Part shown: positions 8,519 through 18,240 of the stretch, one piece after another
Layout: each line of letters begins with the position of its first letter
How positions within the stretch are numbered: position 1 is the stretch's first letter
Assembly (NCBI GenBank): GCA_019239825.1
Contig: JAFAZK010000030.1
Coordinates: forward strand, 1-64,000
Direction: 5' to 3'
Length of the DNA stretch: 64,000 bases
Source: Verrucomicrobiota bacterium
Lineage (GTDB): Bacteria; Verrucomicrobiota; Verrucomicrobiia; Chthoniobacterales; JAFAMB01
The notes under the pieces: model-generated
The model's input: the letters and a program-made list of their open reading frames with translations, nothing else
What the model was told of the DNA's origin: nothing
The model's database searches: none
Translations under genes and position numbers: made by a program

Positions 8519-10516
8519 GTGATCGCTTTACGGGAAGATTTTGACAATGAATTTGAGGGCTCGATCCGGGAAACGTTCGGCCGCACCGGCGTTTTGTCTC
8601 AGCAACCGAAGTTCGAATATCGGCCTGAGCAACAGCAGATGGCCGAGTCGATCGCTCGAGCGCTCCGAGAGAACCAGCATCTCGTGGTTGAAGCCGGCAC
8701 CGGAGTCGGCAAATCATTGGCTTACCTGGTGCCCTCGATAACTTTCGGCCTCGAGAATCGCCGCAAAGTGATCGTTTCTACGCATACGATCAACCTCCAA
8801 GAACAACTACTCCATAAAGATATCCCCGCGGTTCGTAAATTGATCGACCGGCCTTTCGAGGCGACCCTGATGAAAGGCCGGCAAAATTACCTTTGTCCCA
8901 ATCGTCTGCAGCGCGCCCTGCAAAATAGCGCGGACTTATTCACTTCCAGCCAGCAAGAAGAGCTATTGCGAATTAAAGATTGGGCGCGGACCACCAAGGA
9001 AGGCACCTTAAGCGAGCTGGATGCCGAACCGGACCCGGAACTATGGCTCCAAATCTGCAGTGAACCTCATTTATGCACGCCGAAAACCTGTAGCGGAGAT
9101 GGGAAATGTTTTTATCAGGAAGCTCGGAAGAAACTGCTCACAGCCGATATTATCGTCGTTAATCACACCTTATTCTTTCTTTACTTAGAGGCGGTAGGCG
9201 ACCCGGTGAACCGCGGAAATGGATATCTCTTTGCAAATGACTTCGCCATTTTCGACGAGGCCCATACGCTGGAAGCAGTCGCGGCCAAACAAGTCGGCCT
9301 GGGGGTATCACAGTACGGCCTCCGCCAGATTCTTTACCGGCTTTATAACCCGAAAACTCGTAAAGGATTGTTTACAGTTTTGCGAGATGGCGACGCGGTT
9401 CGCGAGACAACAGATACCGTCGAACAGGTAGATCGATTTTTTCAAGGAGTCGACGCCCGTTGTAATTTTGCTAAAGGGCGCGAATTCCGAGTACGTAATC
9501 CGGACATTGTCCCTGACACGATCGGGAATGCTTTAGCTCGAGTTCAGAACGCAGTCGTTTCTTCGGTTCGAGCGACGGAAGACGAGATCCTTAAGAGCGA
9601 GCTGCAAGATATTGGGCGAAAGCTCCGGGATATTCGATTTGCCGTCACCGATTTTCTCGAGCAAAAGCCGGAGGAGCATGTCTATTGGGTGGAACGCACC
9701 GGTAAGACCGGGCAGTTTCTGTCGCTTAACGCAGCGCCAGTCGATATCTCCGCAATCTTGAATCGGCTACTGTTCGCCGAAGATCGCCTTTGCGTGATGA
9801 CCAGCGCTACCTTGTCGGTCGGCCGGCCTGACCTGGCTTATTTTCGGAACCGGATCGGCGCGTTTGAGGTTCAGGCCGTGCAAATCGGGAGTCCCTTCGA
9901 TTACGAGCGGCAAATGCGAATCTACGCGGTCAAAAAGATGCCCGAGCCCGGCGACAAAGGTTACGAAGACGCGCTTGAACGTTGGATCCGGCATTTTTTG
10001 GAGCTGTCTCAAGGACGCGCCTTTGTGCTCTTCACCAGTTATCGAACCATGTCCTCGGTAGCCGAGCGCATGGAAAGTGAGTTGCAAAGACGTTACACTT
10101 TTTTTGTGCAAGGCCAGGGGCTTTCCCGATCACGCATGTTGGAGGAATTTAAGCAGTGCGGTAACGGGGTGCTCTTCGGGACCGATAGCTTTTGGACCGG
10201 TGTCGATGTCCCGGGTGAGGCATTGTCCAATGTTACTATTACCCGGCTCCCATTCGCAGTTCCTGATCATCCTTTGATCGAAGCGAAATTGGAACATATC
10301 CAGGCGAACGGCGGCGACCCGTTCTCCGAATATTCGTTACCTGAAGCGATCTTGAAGCTGCGACAAGGAGTTGGCCGCTTGATCCGAGCGAATTCCGACA
10401 AAGGGATCGTGGTGATTTTGGATAACCGGATTTTGACGAGAGCGTACGGTCGCTCTTTTCTGCAAGCGCTTCCGAAGTGCCCGTTAGAAGTTGTGCAAGA
10501 TGACGGATCCGGTTGA
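8519..10516 (+). CDS. dinG: DinG-like ATP-dependent DNA helicase (XPD/FeS type)
   Basis: EAGTGVGKSLAYLVP Walker A, DEAH box, cysteines CPNRL...CSEPHLCTPKTCSGDGKC, VGRLIR. Confidence 0.92.
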   Translation: MIALREDFDNEFEGSIRETFGRTGVLSQQPKFEYRPEQQQMAESIARALRENQHLVVEAGTGVGKSLAYLVPSITFGLENRRKVIVSTHTINLQEQLLHKDIPAVRKLIDRPFEATLMKGRQNYLCPNRLQRALQNSADLFTSSQQEELLRIKDWARTTKEGTLSELDAEPDPELWLQICSEPHLCTPKTCSGDGKCFYQEARKKLLTADIIVVNHTLFFLYLEAVGDPVNRGNGYLFANDFAIFDEAHTLEAVAAKQVGLGVSQYGLRQILYRLYNPKTRKGLFTVLRDGDAVRETTDTVEQVDRFFQGVDARCNFAKGREFRVRNPDIVPDTIGNALARVQNAVVSSVRATEDEILKSELQDIGRKLRDIRFAVTDFLEQKPEEHVYWVERTGKTGQFLSLNAAPVDISAILNRLLFAEDRLCVMTSATLSVGRPDLAYFRNRIGAFEVQAVQIGSPFDYERQMRIYAVKKMPEPGDKGYEDALERWIRHFLELSQGRAFVLFTSYRTMSSVAERMESELQRRYTFFVQGQGLSRSRMLEEFKQCGNGVLFGTDSFWTGVDVPGEALSNVTITRLPFAVPDHPLIEAKLEHIQANGGDPFSEYSLPEAILKLRQGVGRLIRANSDKGIVVILDNRILTRAYGRSFLQALPKCPLEVVQDDGSG

Positions 10517-11699
10517 ACAGTTTATCTCCGCGATTAGGGACTCGATCGACGATCAGACTTTCCAAAAGTTGACGCTGGGGAAATTCCAGAACGAGTTAGC
10601 CTCCGTTCAACATGTCTATGTTCGAATAGTCGACCTAAAAACGGGGCCACATTTATCATTCGTTTATCGGTACCCGAACCAAGACGTCACCAAGAACAGC
10701 CCGATCCCGGAAGGAATTAATATAATAACAGGTTGGCTGGGCTCAACCTGCCGGTCGGCGACGTTGCTAACCAGCAAAGGCAGACAACAATTGTTATTCG
10801 GTCGACGCGGCCAGCCGCGTTTATTTACACAAGATTCACCTTCAATACCGGGAACGAGCCGTGCCCATGATCGCGAAAAGACGCGCCTGCTGAGAGACGA
10901 GCGAGCATTGGAATTGCTCGGTGTCATTGATTCCGAAGGCCGTCCCCGGGCGCAGATGGGGGACAAATACCGTCAGGTACATCATTTCATTGAAGCATTG
11001 GCGCCGATCTTGAAAGGCGCCAGCCAAGGCGAAACTTTGCACATCGTCGATATGGGCTGCGGCAAAGGTTATCTCACCTTTGCGCTGCACCAATTTCTTC
11101 GTGAAAACGGCAAAAATCCGGTGACGACAGGTGTGGAGAAACGCGACTCCTTAGTAGAGTCGGCGAACGCCATCGCTGGCCAACTTGGAGACAACAACAT
11201 CCGGTTTATCCAAGGTGAAATTAACGATGTCGAGATAAAGCCGATCGATATTTTGATTGCGTTACATGCCTGCGATACTGCTACCGATGACGCCATCTAC
11301 CAAGGGATCCAAGAGGAATGCCGTTGGATCGTCGTTTCACCGTGTTGCCAACACGAGCTCCGGCCCCAGTTGACCGCGCCGGCCGGCTTTGAACCATTGT
11401 TCCGGCACGGTATTCAGGTCGATCGAATGACCGAGATCGTGACCGATGCGCTTCGCTGCCTTTATTTGGAAGCGTGGGGTTACCAGACCCGGATCCAAGA
11501 ATTTGTCGGCACAGAGCACACCGCGAAGAACTTGCTAGTTGTGGCATCCAGAACTCGCAAACCTGGTCCTAGTGAGGATCTCGTGGAACGGGCCCTCGAG
11601 TTTCAACACCGGTTCGGAATTCAGAATCAACGCTTGCAGACGCTTTTGACGGCTGAAATTTCACCACAGAGACACAGAGGACACGGAGAACGGATCTGA
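10500..11699 (+). CDS. SAM-dependent methyltransferase, METTL25/Methyltransf_32-like
   Basis: VDMGCGKGYLTFALHQFL...IALHACDTATDDAI...WIVVSPCCQHELR; ATG at 10500 overlaps the dinG 3' end. Confidence 0.8.
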   Translation: MTDPVEQFISAIRDSIDDQTFQKLTLGKFQNELASVQHVYVRIVDLKTGPHLSFVYRYPNQDVTKNSPIPEGINIITGWLGSTCRSATLLTSKGRQQLLFGRRGQPRLFTQDSPSIPGTSRAHDREKTRLLRDERALELLGVIDSEGRPRAQMGDKYRQVHHFIEALAPILKGASQGETLHIVDMGCGKGYLTFALHQFLRENGKNPVTTGVEKRDSLVESANAIAGQLGDNNIRFIQGEINDVEIKPIDILIALHACDTATDDAIYQGIQEECRWIVVSPCCQHELRPQLTAPAGFEPLFRHGIQVDRMTEIVTDALRCLYLEAWGYQTRIQEFVGTEHTAKNLLVVASRTRKPGPSEDLVERALEFQHRFGIQNQRLQTLLTAEISPQRHRGHGERI

Positions 11700-11744
11700 G
11701 AGAACTCTGTCAGTAACCTTTGTGGTCTCTGTGTCTCTGCGGTG
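11661..11744. repeat. Inverted repeat of the CACAGAGACACAGAGG type
   Basis: tcaccacagagacacagaggacacggag / ctttgtggtctctgtgtctctgcggtga. Confidence 0.9.
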
Positions 11745-11763
11745 ATTATCTTGTTTTTGTGTA

Positions 11764-12714
11764 ATGAAACTTTCCGGCCATCAATGGCAAAAGTTGCGAG
11801 AACTACGGCAGTTCTTCCTCAGCGCCCAACCCAATCACGCGAGTTATTGGGATTCAGAGCAAACCGTAGAGCTATACGATCAAACCCTGGCAGTACGGAT
11901 CGGTTGGCGCTGGGATGCGGTAATTTCTCAGTTGCGCTCTCTACATTGGCAACCACGAGAAAAGCTGTTTCTAGATTGGGGCTGCGGTTCGGGTGTGGCT
12001 TCGCGAAAAGTCCTCGAGGCTTTCCCAAACCTTAAGTGCGCCTACCTAGCTGATCTATCCCCGCACGCCGAACATTATGCCGCTAAGACTGTCCGCACCA
12101 AATTCCCATCTGTCTCGGTCCGGAGCGGCATACCCGAAGGCGAACCGTTTTGCCTGCTCCTTAGCCACGTTTTGGGTGAACTGGACGACAGATCGGAAGG
12201 ACTATTGGCCACGGTCATCGGTCGCGCATCGAGTGTGATCTGGGTGGAAGGCGGCAGCGCAACGCTTAGTAAGAAACTAGTACTCTGGAGGGAGCGATTA
12301 GATTGGCCGGTGATTGCGCCATGTACCCACCGGCAACATTGCGGCATGTTAACGCCGGAGAATCACCTCCACTGGTGCCATTTCTTCACTCGTCCACCCG
12401 GCGAAACGTTCATGAGCGCAGAGTGGGCCGAGTTCGCTAAACAACTTGAGATCGATCACCGCACAGTGGCGTTCTCCTATCTGGTCCTGGACCGCGCCGC
12501 TACCAATCAACCTGTCGGGCTCGCCCGCAGCATTGGTTCGACCCGCGTATACAAGGCGTCGGCCAAGCTCCAGCTCTGCGACGAACACGGTCTCCATGAT
12601 GTTGAACTAATGAAGCGTGATTTCCCTGAAGTCTGGCGCGCTCTCAAAAAGGGCTGGTCTCCGGATCTGCTTAATGTCGAGATGAATGGAAATCGCATTT
12701 CGAAGCTGGAATAG
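11764..12714 (+). CDS. Rsm22-like rRNA methyltransferase family protein
   Basis: LFLDWGCGSGVASRKVLEAF; LLLSHVLGEL; Cys-rich APCTHRQHCGMLTPENHLHWCHFFTRPP typical of the Rsm22 family. Confidence 0.8.
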   Translation: MKLSGHQWQKLRELRQFFLSAQPNHASYWDSEQTVELYDQTLAVRIGWRWDAVISQLRSLHWQPREKLFLDWGCGSGVASRKVLEAFPNLKCAYLADLSPHAEHYAAKTVRTKFPSVSVRSGIPEGEPFCLLLSHVLGELDDRSEGLLATVIGRASSVIWVEGGSATLSKKLVLWRERLDWPVIAPCTHRQHCGMLTPENHLHWCHFFTRPPGETFMSAEWAEFAKQLEIDHRTVAFSYLVLDRAATNQPVGLARSIGSTRVYKASAKLQLCDEHGLHDVELMKRDFPEVWRALKKGWSPDLLNVEMNGNRISKLE

Positions 12715-12843
12715 AAGACCGAGGCGGATTGGAGCGTCAGCTCTCGCATTCTGAACTCCATGCAACTCCTTGGACTCCTCGAACTCCTTTTCCTTGCAAG
12801 TTGACACCGAAGAATTAAAGGCGATGCTGGGAATTCTTTCTCC

Positions 12844-12915
12844 GGCGGGGTAGCCAAGTGGTAAGGCCGAGGTCTGCAAAACCTCTATTCGCGGGTTCGA
12901 TTCCCGCCCCCGCCT
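12844..12915 (+). tRNA. tRNA-Cys (anticodon GCA)
   Basis: Cloverleaf ggcggggtagccaagtggtaaggccgaggtctgcaaaacctctattcgcgggttcgattcccgcccccgcct; acceptor GGCGGGG/CCCCGCC, discriminator T. Confidence 0.96.
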
Positions 12916-13137
12916 TATGTGCTGATTACCAGCGATTTACATCCAATCAGGCCGATAAAAACAAGGTAGTCATAACACAAGTCATAATATGTCGCTGAAA
13001 ATTCGTCATGTCGTAGAAGGCTAAAAACGAGGCTGTGTCTGCCAATATGCCGTCAATGAGTCTAGGTCTCGCCCATAGGCCGCCTATAACTCGAGTCCAC
13101 CAGAAATTCTGGCTTTCAACTCTCCATGATTGAAACT

Positions 13138-13617
13138 CTACCGTCGCGACTCACATGTGCCACGAAAGGGGTTTGAACCCGTCGCGCACAAGCTCCTCAT
13201 CGTGGGCAGGGCCTTGACAAAAATCTGGCCAATTTCCGCGCCGCTCAAATCGCCTCGCGCAGTCAGCACAAAGGCGCGGACCTTTGCCGATATCAGTGCG
13301 TTCTTCTCCACCGCACGGTAGCGAAGATGCTTGTCTTTCGTCAGGACGACCCAGCCACGTGTGCCTGCTTCGGCCAACCACACTTGGTCTTGCGCGTCCT
13401 GCGAGAAATGGTCGTCATGAACTTCGACTCGCGCGCCGGCATCGCGTAAAGCATTGGGAATAATCCGGCGCCCGAGGGAACGGTCAACGAAAAAGACCAG
13501 CGGCTCAGGCAGCGAGGGCAAGTTCAACGCGGACTGCTTCTTCGACGTATCCGCGCTCGCAGTCATAGTCCTGGGCCAGCTCGTCAATCGATTCGCCCGC
13601 CTTGTAGCGCTCTGCAA
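13138..13617 (-). CDS. PIN-like toxin (VapC45/DUF5615-like); true start probably internal
   Basis: PLVFFVDRSLGRRIIPNALRDAGARVEVHDDHFSQDAQDQVWLAEAGTRGWVVLTKDKHLRY; overlaps the upstream DUF433 gene. Confidence 0.68.
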   Translation of the reverse strand: MQSATRRANRLTSWPRTMTASADTSKKQSALNLPSLPEPLVFFVDRSLGRRIIPNALRDAGARVEVHDDHFSQDAQDQVWLAEAGTRGWVVLTKDKHLRYRAVEKNALISAKVRAFVLTARGDLSGAEIGQIFVKALPTMRSLCATGSNPFRGTCESRR

Positions 13618-14194
13618 CGATGCTTGTTGCGATACCCCTCCGCGCTATCGCGGGACGACCGAAGGAAACATAGGGGTCAATGACTATGATCTTCGGCTCA
13701 TCAACATCACGCTTGCGGGTGAATGGATATAGACGGACAGCCACGCCACTTTCGTCGTGCTCCACTCGGCGCAAGTGCGCGGCGAGCATTTCCTTCATAG
13801 CCAATTGGCCTGCTTGCGAAACTGCGATAAGCTTCTCGAAGCGGGACAAGAACAAGTCCACACCATCAGTCTGAAACTTGTGGTTCGCCAAGGGATGCGG
13901 GACGCGGAAATGCTGGTTCACATAATCGAGTGCCGAGCGGACCTTGGGCAATGGAACATTGTGCTCGCGGCGAATGGCGTCCAGGACATGCGCTTCCACT
14001 AGGTTGACGAACGAAAGCGAAGCCAGGTCGGGGTCTGGAAGTTCAATCAACGGCTTAAAAAAACTCCGACCACGTTCGGTGGGGTAATAGCGGCCACGCA
14101 CCCACGAGCGCAACGTCGCTACCGGAATGCGCAGATAGTGCGCGGCCTCACCAATGCTGTAGGCAGCCATTTCACGCAGATTGTTGGACTTCAT
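13505..14194 (-). CDS. DUF433 / VapB45-like antitoxin with N-terminal MerR-type HTH
   Basis: YSIGEAAHYLRIPVATLRSWVRGR; C-term GRPAIARRGIATSIVAERYKAGESIDELAQDYDCERGYVEEAV. Confidence 0.78.
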   Translation of the reverse strand: MKSNNLREMAAYSIGEAAHYLRIPVATLRSWVRGRYYPTERGRSFFKPLIELPDPDLASLSFVNLVEAHVLDAIRREHNVPLPKVRSALDYVNQHFRVPHPLANHKFQTDGVDLFLSRFEKLIAVSQAGQLAMKEMLAAHLRRVEHDESGVAVRLYPFTRKRDVDEPKIIVIDPYVSFGRPAIARRGIATSIVAERYKAGESIDELAQDYDCERGYVEEAVRVELALAA

Positions 14195-14267
14195 CGGACT
14201 TTCGGGCGCTTTAAACGGTGATTCTGGTCTTTCGTGCTCGCCTGAACAATACGCATAGCACTGGATT

Positions 14268-14915
14268 GTGGGAAGGGTTTATTCCACGCCAGGCGCCTGG
14301 TTTTGCTCGCTTTCGCTAAAGCCGTTCTTGCCGACTGTGTTTTCACTAGAGCATGTCTCGTTCGGAGCCGCAATTGACGCTGCTTTTAGAATCTTGCAGG
14401 GTTCCCATAGGTTTAATAAAACATGGCCTGTGCAGACACTTTCACCCTCGAGCGAACCAGAAGCAGAGTCGCCTCTCATGTTCTGTGTCCGCCATATAAA
14501 AGCGTTCCAAGAAAAGGCTGATCACAACAAGAGTGAGTCACTGAGGTGTTTCATAGCTATCATCCTGTCCACACTTGGCGCACCTATGTTCGTCATGCTT
14601 GGACAAGACTGGTTTTGGGGAAAGTTACTTCCGTCGTCTCTGTCATTGGCAGCGGCTGCAGGAAGTGCTTGGCTCCAACTTCGAAAACCACAGCAGCTCT
14701 GGGCAATGTACCGCGACGCCCAACGGAAGCTCGAGGATCAGAAGACCCGATTTGCATACAATCTGCCACCCTATTCAGATGAGCAAGATCCAGCGAAATT
14801 GCTGGTCGTGAGAGTGGCTGATGTCGCGCTCGGAGTTCACTACCAATGGATGCCATTGGTACCAAGGCCCGGTTCGACTCGGTGTTCCGGCAAAATGTGC
14901 AGCTCCTGCAATTGA
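14268..14915 (+). CDS. DUF4231/SLATT-like membrane protein; true start probably internal
   Basis: Two predicted TM segments (FIAIILSTLGAPMFVML, SLSLAAAAGSAWLQL) then RKPQQLWAMYRDAQRKLEDQKTRFAYNLPPY, as in DUF4231. Confidence 0.5.
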   Translation: MGRVYSTPGAWFCSLSLKPFLPTVFSLEHVSFGAAIDAAFRILQGSHRFNKTWPVQTLSPSSEPEAESPLMFCVRHIKAFQEKADHNKSESLRCFIAIILSTLGAPMFVMLGQDWFWGKLLPSSLSLAAAAGSAWLQLRKPQQLWAMYRDAQRKLEDQKTRFAYNLPPYSDEQDPAKLLVVRVADVALGVHYQWMPLVPRPGSTRCSGKMCSSCN

Positions 14916-14981
14916 TTCAGGCGCTCGCGCACTGCGTCGCGGTAAAGCCCAACCCGTTTGCCGCGCTGCTTCTTAAGGAAT

Positions 14982-15278
14982 TCAAGTCTTCCCGTTCCAC
15001 GCCGCAAGCGCCTCTTCGCTGCTCTCTCGCCGCGGCCCGGTCGCCCTGCAGCTTGGGCAAACGCCTTGATACATCGGCCTCGCCTTACTGATCTTGCCCT
15101 TCGCCTGCTCACAGAACGGACAACGCCGCGGCTTCGGAATGCCGCGCCAGTTCCTGTATTTCCCAATCGGACACAGCGCTACCGAGACATCAGGCGCAGG
15201 TTCTGGTAACGATTCTTCTCTGGCTAGCCGTATATTTTTCGCCCCAGCCTCGATAGATTTCATCAAGATCTGATACAC
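14982..15278 (-). CDS. Lar-like zinc-ribbon protein (restriction-alleviation family)
   Basis: RCPFCEQAKGKI...GVCPSCRATGPRRESSEEALAAWN, the Lar-type CxxC...CxxC + AxxAWN signature. Confidence 0.5.
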   Translation of the reverse strand: MYQILMKSIEAGAKNIRLAREESLPEPAPDVSVALCPIGKYRNWRGIPKPRRCPFCEQAKGKISKARPMYQGVCPSCRATGPRRESSEEALAAWNGKT

Positions 15279-15320
15279 CTCCCGGTTGTAAGTTTGCTTC
15301 CTTTAAGATCTTATCGAGTC

Positions 15321-15572
15321 ATGAGAACTGATCTCTATACGAAACTCGTCCTAACGGTAATTGCCGTGTGCCTCATCGGGCAGCTTTTTCGCAATGTCCC
15401 GGTCGTCACAACTGCTCGCGCCGAGAGCGGCAAGCAACTAATTCAGTCGGTATCCGTTGTAGGTTGGTCTGCGGGGACATTGTCAGTCTCAGGTAATGTC
15501 GGTGTCTACAATCCCCAGGATACCCACGGAGTGACGGTTCCGCTTGCAGTCAAGCAAACCCAGGCAAAATAG
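15321..15572 (+). CDS. Small single-pass membrane/secreted hypothetical protein
   Basis: MRTDLYTKLVLTVIAVCLIGQLFRNVPVVTTARAE signal/TM-like N-terminus. Confidence 0.5.
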   Translation: MRTDLYTKLVLTVIAVCLIGQLFRNVPVVTTARAESGKQLIQSVSVVGWSAGTLSVSGNVGVYNPQDTHGVTVPLAVKQTQAK

Positions 15573-15662
15573 TCTCTTTGACCGGTGATGACCTTGATGC
15601 CTCCGAGGACCTAATTGGATAGCCGACCATAGTGGAGCGGGGAATTTTGTGAGCGATTAAAA

Positions 15663-15968
15663 ATGAGTTTTACTCGCACAACAAACGCCGTTGTTGTGTC
15701 TTGTTCTCTCGCTGCCTCTGAACAGGTAACGGTGGACCTCACCGTGACGCTTTATCAGGTCCAAGCGCGCGTGAGGGAATCGCAGTACGCAGACGATGTT
15801 TACATGGTGAGGGTCGTTAAACCCGAAGGCATCGGAGACTTGATTGACGAAGAGGGAGCTCTTATGGAGCGCGGAAAGTTCTCTTTCGATTTAACGGAAG
15901 AAATCGCGATAGAGACCGAACTCGAAGTCGAGATGACAGGAGTCGGCCCGTCAACCGACATTTTTTGA
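15663..15968 (+). CDS. Hypothetical protein
   Basis: 101-aa ORF, no recognised domain. Confidence 0.25.
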   Translation: MSFTRTTNAVVVSCSLAASEQVTVDLTVTLYQVQARVRESQYADDVYMVRVVKPEGIGDLIDEEGALMERGKFSFDLTEEIAIETELEVEMTGVGPSTDIF

Positions 15969-16253
15969 GGGAACAAGAGCCTACCCAAAGGCGAGGTGCG
16001 AACACCTCATGAGTCAGGGGACAAACCCGGCTTGGGGCGTCTAGGGGTGCGTCACCACGCATCCCGGCGCTGACCGGCGCAAACGGCCATGCGTCAATCA
16101 ACGTCGAGACACCTTCTGTACCTCTTGATTGGAATTTTGGCCGTAGCATTCTGCGTTCTGGTTTTTCTTCACCAGTGCGTCTCTCTACCGCAGACGACGC
16201 CGAGACCATCTCCAACTGCGCATTCTGCGGGTTAGGCCGATTTACCGGGGGAG

Positions 16254-16448
16254 TTAATCTTCCTGAATTAGTCCGTACTCTTCAAACAGAATCAGGAATT
16301 CTCTCGTAAAGCAGGCATGGGCCTCCAGTAATTCCTTCTTCTTCGCCTGCCGTGAGCTGGCCTTGGCGTTCAGCACGTCAAATAGGTTTTTAAGGGTGAG
16401 TTTGAGATATTCTGCTCGATGTTGGTTTAGCGACTTTTTCCGCGGCAT
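16254..16448 (-). CDS. Small basic hypothetical protein
   Basis: 64-aa ORF MPRKKSLNQHRAEYLKLTLKNLFDVLNAK... Confidence 0.25.
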   Translation of the reverse strand: MPRKKSLNQHRAEYLKLTLKNLFDVLNAKASSRQAKKKELLEAHACFTREFLILFEEYGLIQED

Positions 16449-16739
16449 AAATAGCGCTCCTCAACGGTATCCTAAACTGGTAGCTCATTTTTGGGGCGGG
16501 AGATTTTCGACGGCGAACAGGCCCGTGCGCTTGGTGTGGCGGGACTCATATACACGGTGAAAAACTGGATCAATTGATCGACGGGAGTGATGAGCGGCAA
16601 CATTTCCTCAGGTTGTGGAACGACAGCAACAACTGGGAACGCCTTAAGGCTTAGCCCCAAGATGTCGTTTCTTGGCCGTCTGAGTTTAGGCCAAGCTGGA
16701 CGCGGTTTTCCGGCAAAATGTGCAGCTCTTGCAATTGAT

Positions 16740-17210
16740 TCAGGCGCTCCCGTAATGGCGGCTCGCTAAGGCCTGGTTTCGCATGCTGACCACCAAGACC
16801 ACAATCGTGGCGATACCTAGCAAGACCTCGGCACATGCGCAAAGACCCCAGGTTAGATCTCCGCGAAGGCTACATATCCAAGCCGAGAAGATTGGCGCCA
16901 GAATCCCAAATCCTGCGAACGCGCAGGTCATCACGAAGTTCTTCTGCCGCAGAAGCAGAACGCTTGTTACCAAAGAAAAGTAAAAGAAGAACAAAAAGAA
17001 AACGATAACCAAAGCGATTGCGAAGGGCCTTAAGGGCCCGTCTAGTGCCAACGCTATTCCCGAGCCGAAAGAGTCATCATAGGGATCATTGGGATCGACG
17101 GTGGCCGAGAAGGGCATCAAGAACCAGATGACGGCAAAATAGCACGTCAAGCAAATGACGATGGTCTGTAACAGATAGAATGCTGCAAGAACAAAACGCA
17201 TCGTCTTCAT
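16740..17210 (-). CDS. Multi-pass membrane hypothetical protein
   Basis: 156-aa ORF with about 4 hydrophobic segments. Confidence 0.5.
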   Translation of the reverse strand: MKTMRFVLAAFYLLQTIVICLTCYFAVIWFLMPFSATVDPNDPYDDSFGSGIALALDGPLRPFAIALVIVFFLFFFYFSLVTSVLLLRQKNFVMTCAFAGFGILAPIFSAWICSLRGDLTWGLCACAEVLLGIATIVVLVVSMRNQALASRHYGSA

Positions 17211-17711
17211 CGTATTAGTTCATTTCCCTTCTAGACGCTGAAGCGCCTGCGGGTTGCGTCATTTCAGCATTCAGCCACTTCAATCCGCTGCGCGAAATCG
17301 CTCTTATCACCTTTGCCCATTGCGGACGCCGCAGCCAAGCACCGGTACTGCGAGCCCAGCGATCGCTAATCGGATTTGCAGATGACGGAAGTCATTTAGA
17401 ATCGCTCCGCACTCTGCCGCGCGTCCTCAATGGCCTTCCGCGCTCGAAGTGACTCCGCCGAGTACCCACAGCGGCGGCGCCTAGCTTCTAGCACTATTGT
17501 TGCTTCTTGATCCTCGTCCTCACCAAAGCCACGAAAGAGCTGTCCAAGACATCAAAGGACCACCCCATCTCAGAGGCAATATCCGAACGGTTGTGAGATC
17601 GAGAGCGCATCACCGAGGGTGGCAGGCCCCAAATATCACACTGGTTGTGATATATTGTTACACATTGTCAGCGTGTTATTTAACCCTTGATGTCGCGAGC
17701 TGTTTAAGGAA

Positions 17712-17918
17712 TTGGAAAACTGGCTCGATGAATATGCCAGGCGCACCCCCGAAGGGCGAAAGGCACTTGAGGAGAGCTGCCCCGAACTGCAGTGGTTCTT
17801 TAAGGGGCTAAATGAAAAAACGATTCCACAAATGCTAATCAGATTGGGTCAATCTGATGAATTGTTTGAGGCTATGATCACCTCCGAGAAAAAGAGAAAG
17901 CGACAGAAACGAAAATGA
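17712..17918 (+). CDS. Small hypothetical protein, charged C-terminus
   Basis: 68-aa ORF MENWLDEYARRTPEGRKALEESCPELQWFFKGL..., TTG start. Confidence 0.3.
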   Translation: MENWLDEYARRTPEGRKALEESCPELQWFFKGLNEKTIPQMLIRLGQSDELFEAMITSEKKRKRQKRK

Positions 17919-18240
17919 GCATCGGCAAACGGCTGTCCACGCTGCGGACTCGAAATCGGAATACGGTCTTCATCCAATGCCAAGCGCTCTAAGGTGGCGG
18001 ATCCGACGCCACGAGGATTTCACAACCAGTTTGAAAATTAGGGAGTTGGATCATTCCGCGGCAGTTGTCTGGTAAGATCTTCGATTACTTCCCTCAAGCC
18101 GACGCCTCTGCGTTTGGCCTCGGCTTTGAGTTTGTTCAACGTTTCGGCCGGCACGCGGACGGAAAGCAGCACTAGCTTTCCTTCTGGAGGAGCCTTGCGT
18201 CCGGCCCCTACCCTGCCGTTGAAGCTGCCAACCTATAAGA

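Noticed and set aside
13150-13185. tRNA-like T-arm (gggttcaaacccc) near the tRNA-Cys island, possible attR
   Set aside because: Stem pairing is imperfect, it does not match the tRNA-Cys 3' end, and it lies within the toxin coding frame.
18040-18215. Minus-strand ribbon-helix-helix-like fragment (LVLLSVRVPAETLNKLKAEAKRRGVGLREVIEDLTRQL)
   Set aside because: Looks RHH-like, but there is no convincing start codon and no partner toxin; could be a remnant, not supported enough to call.
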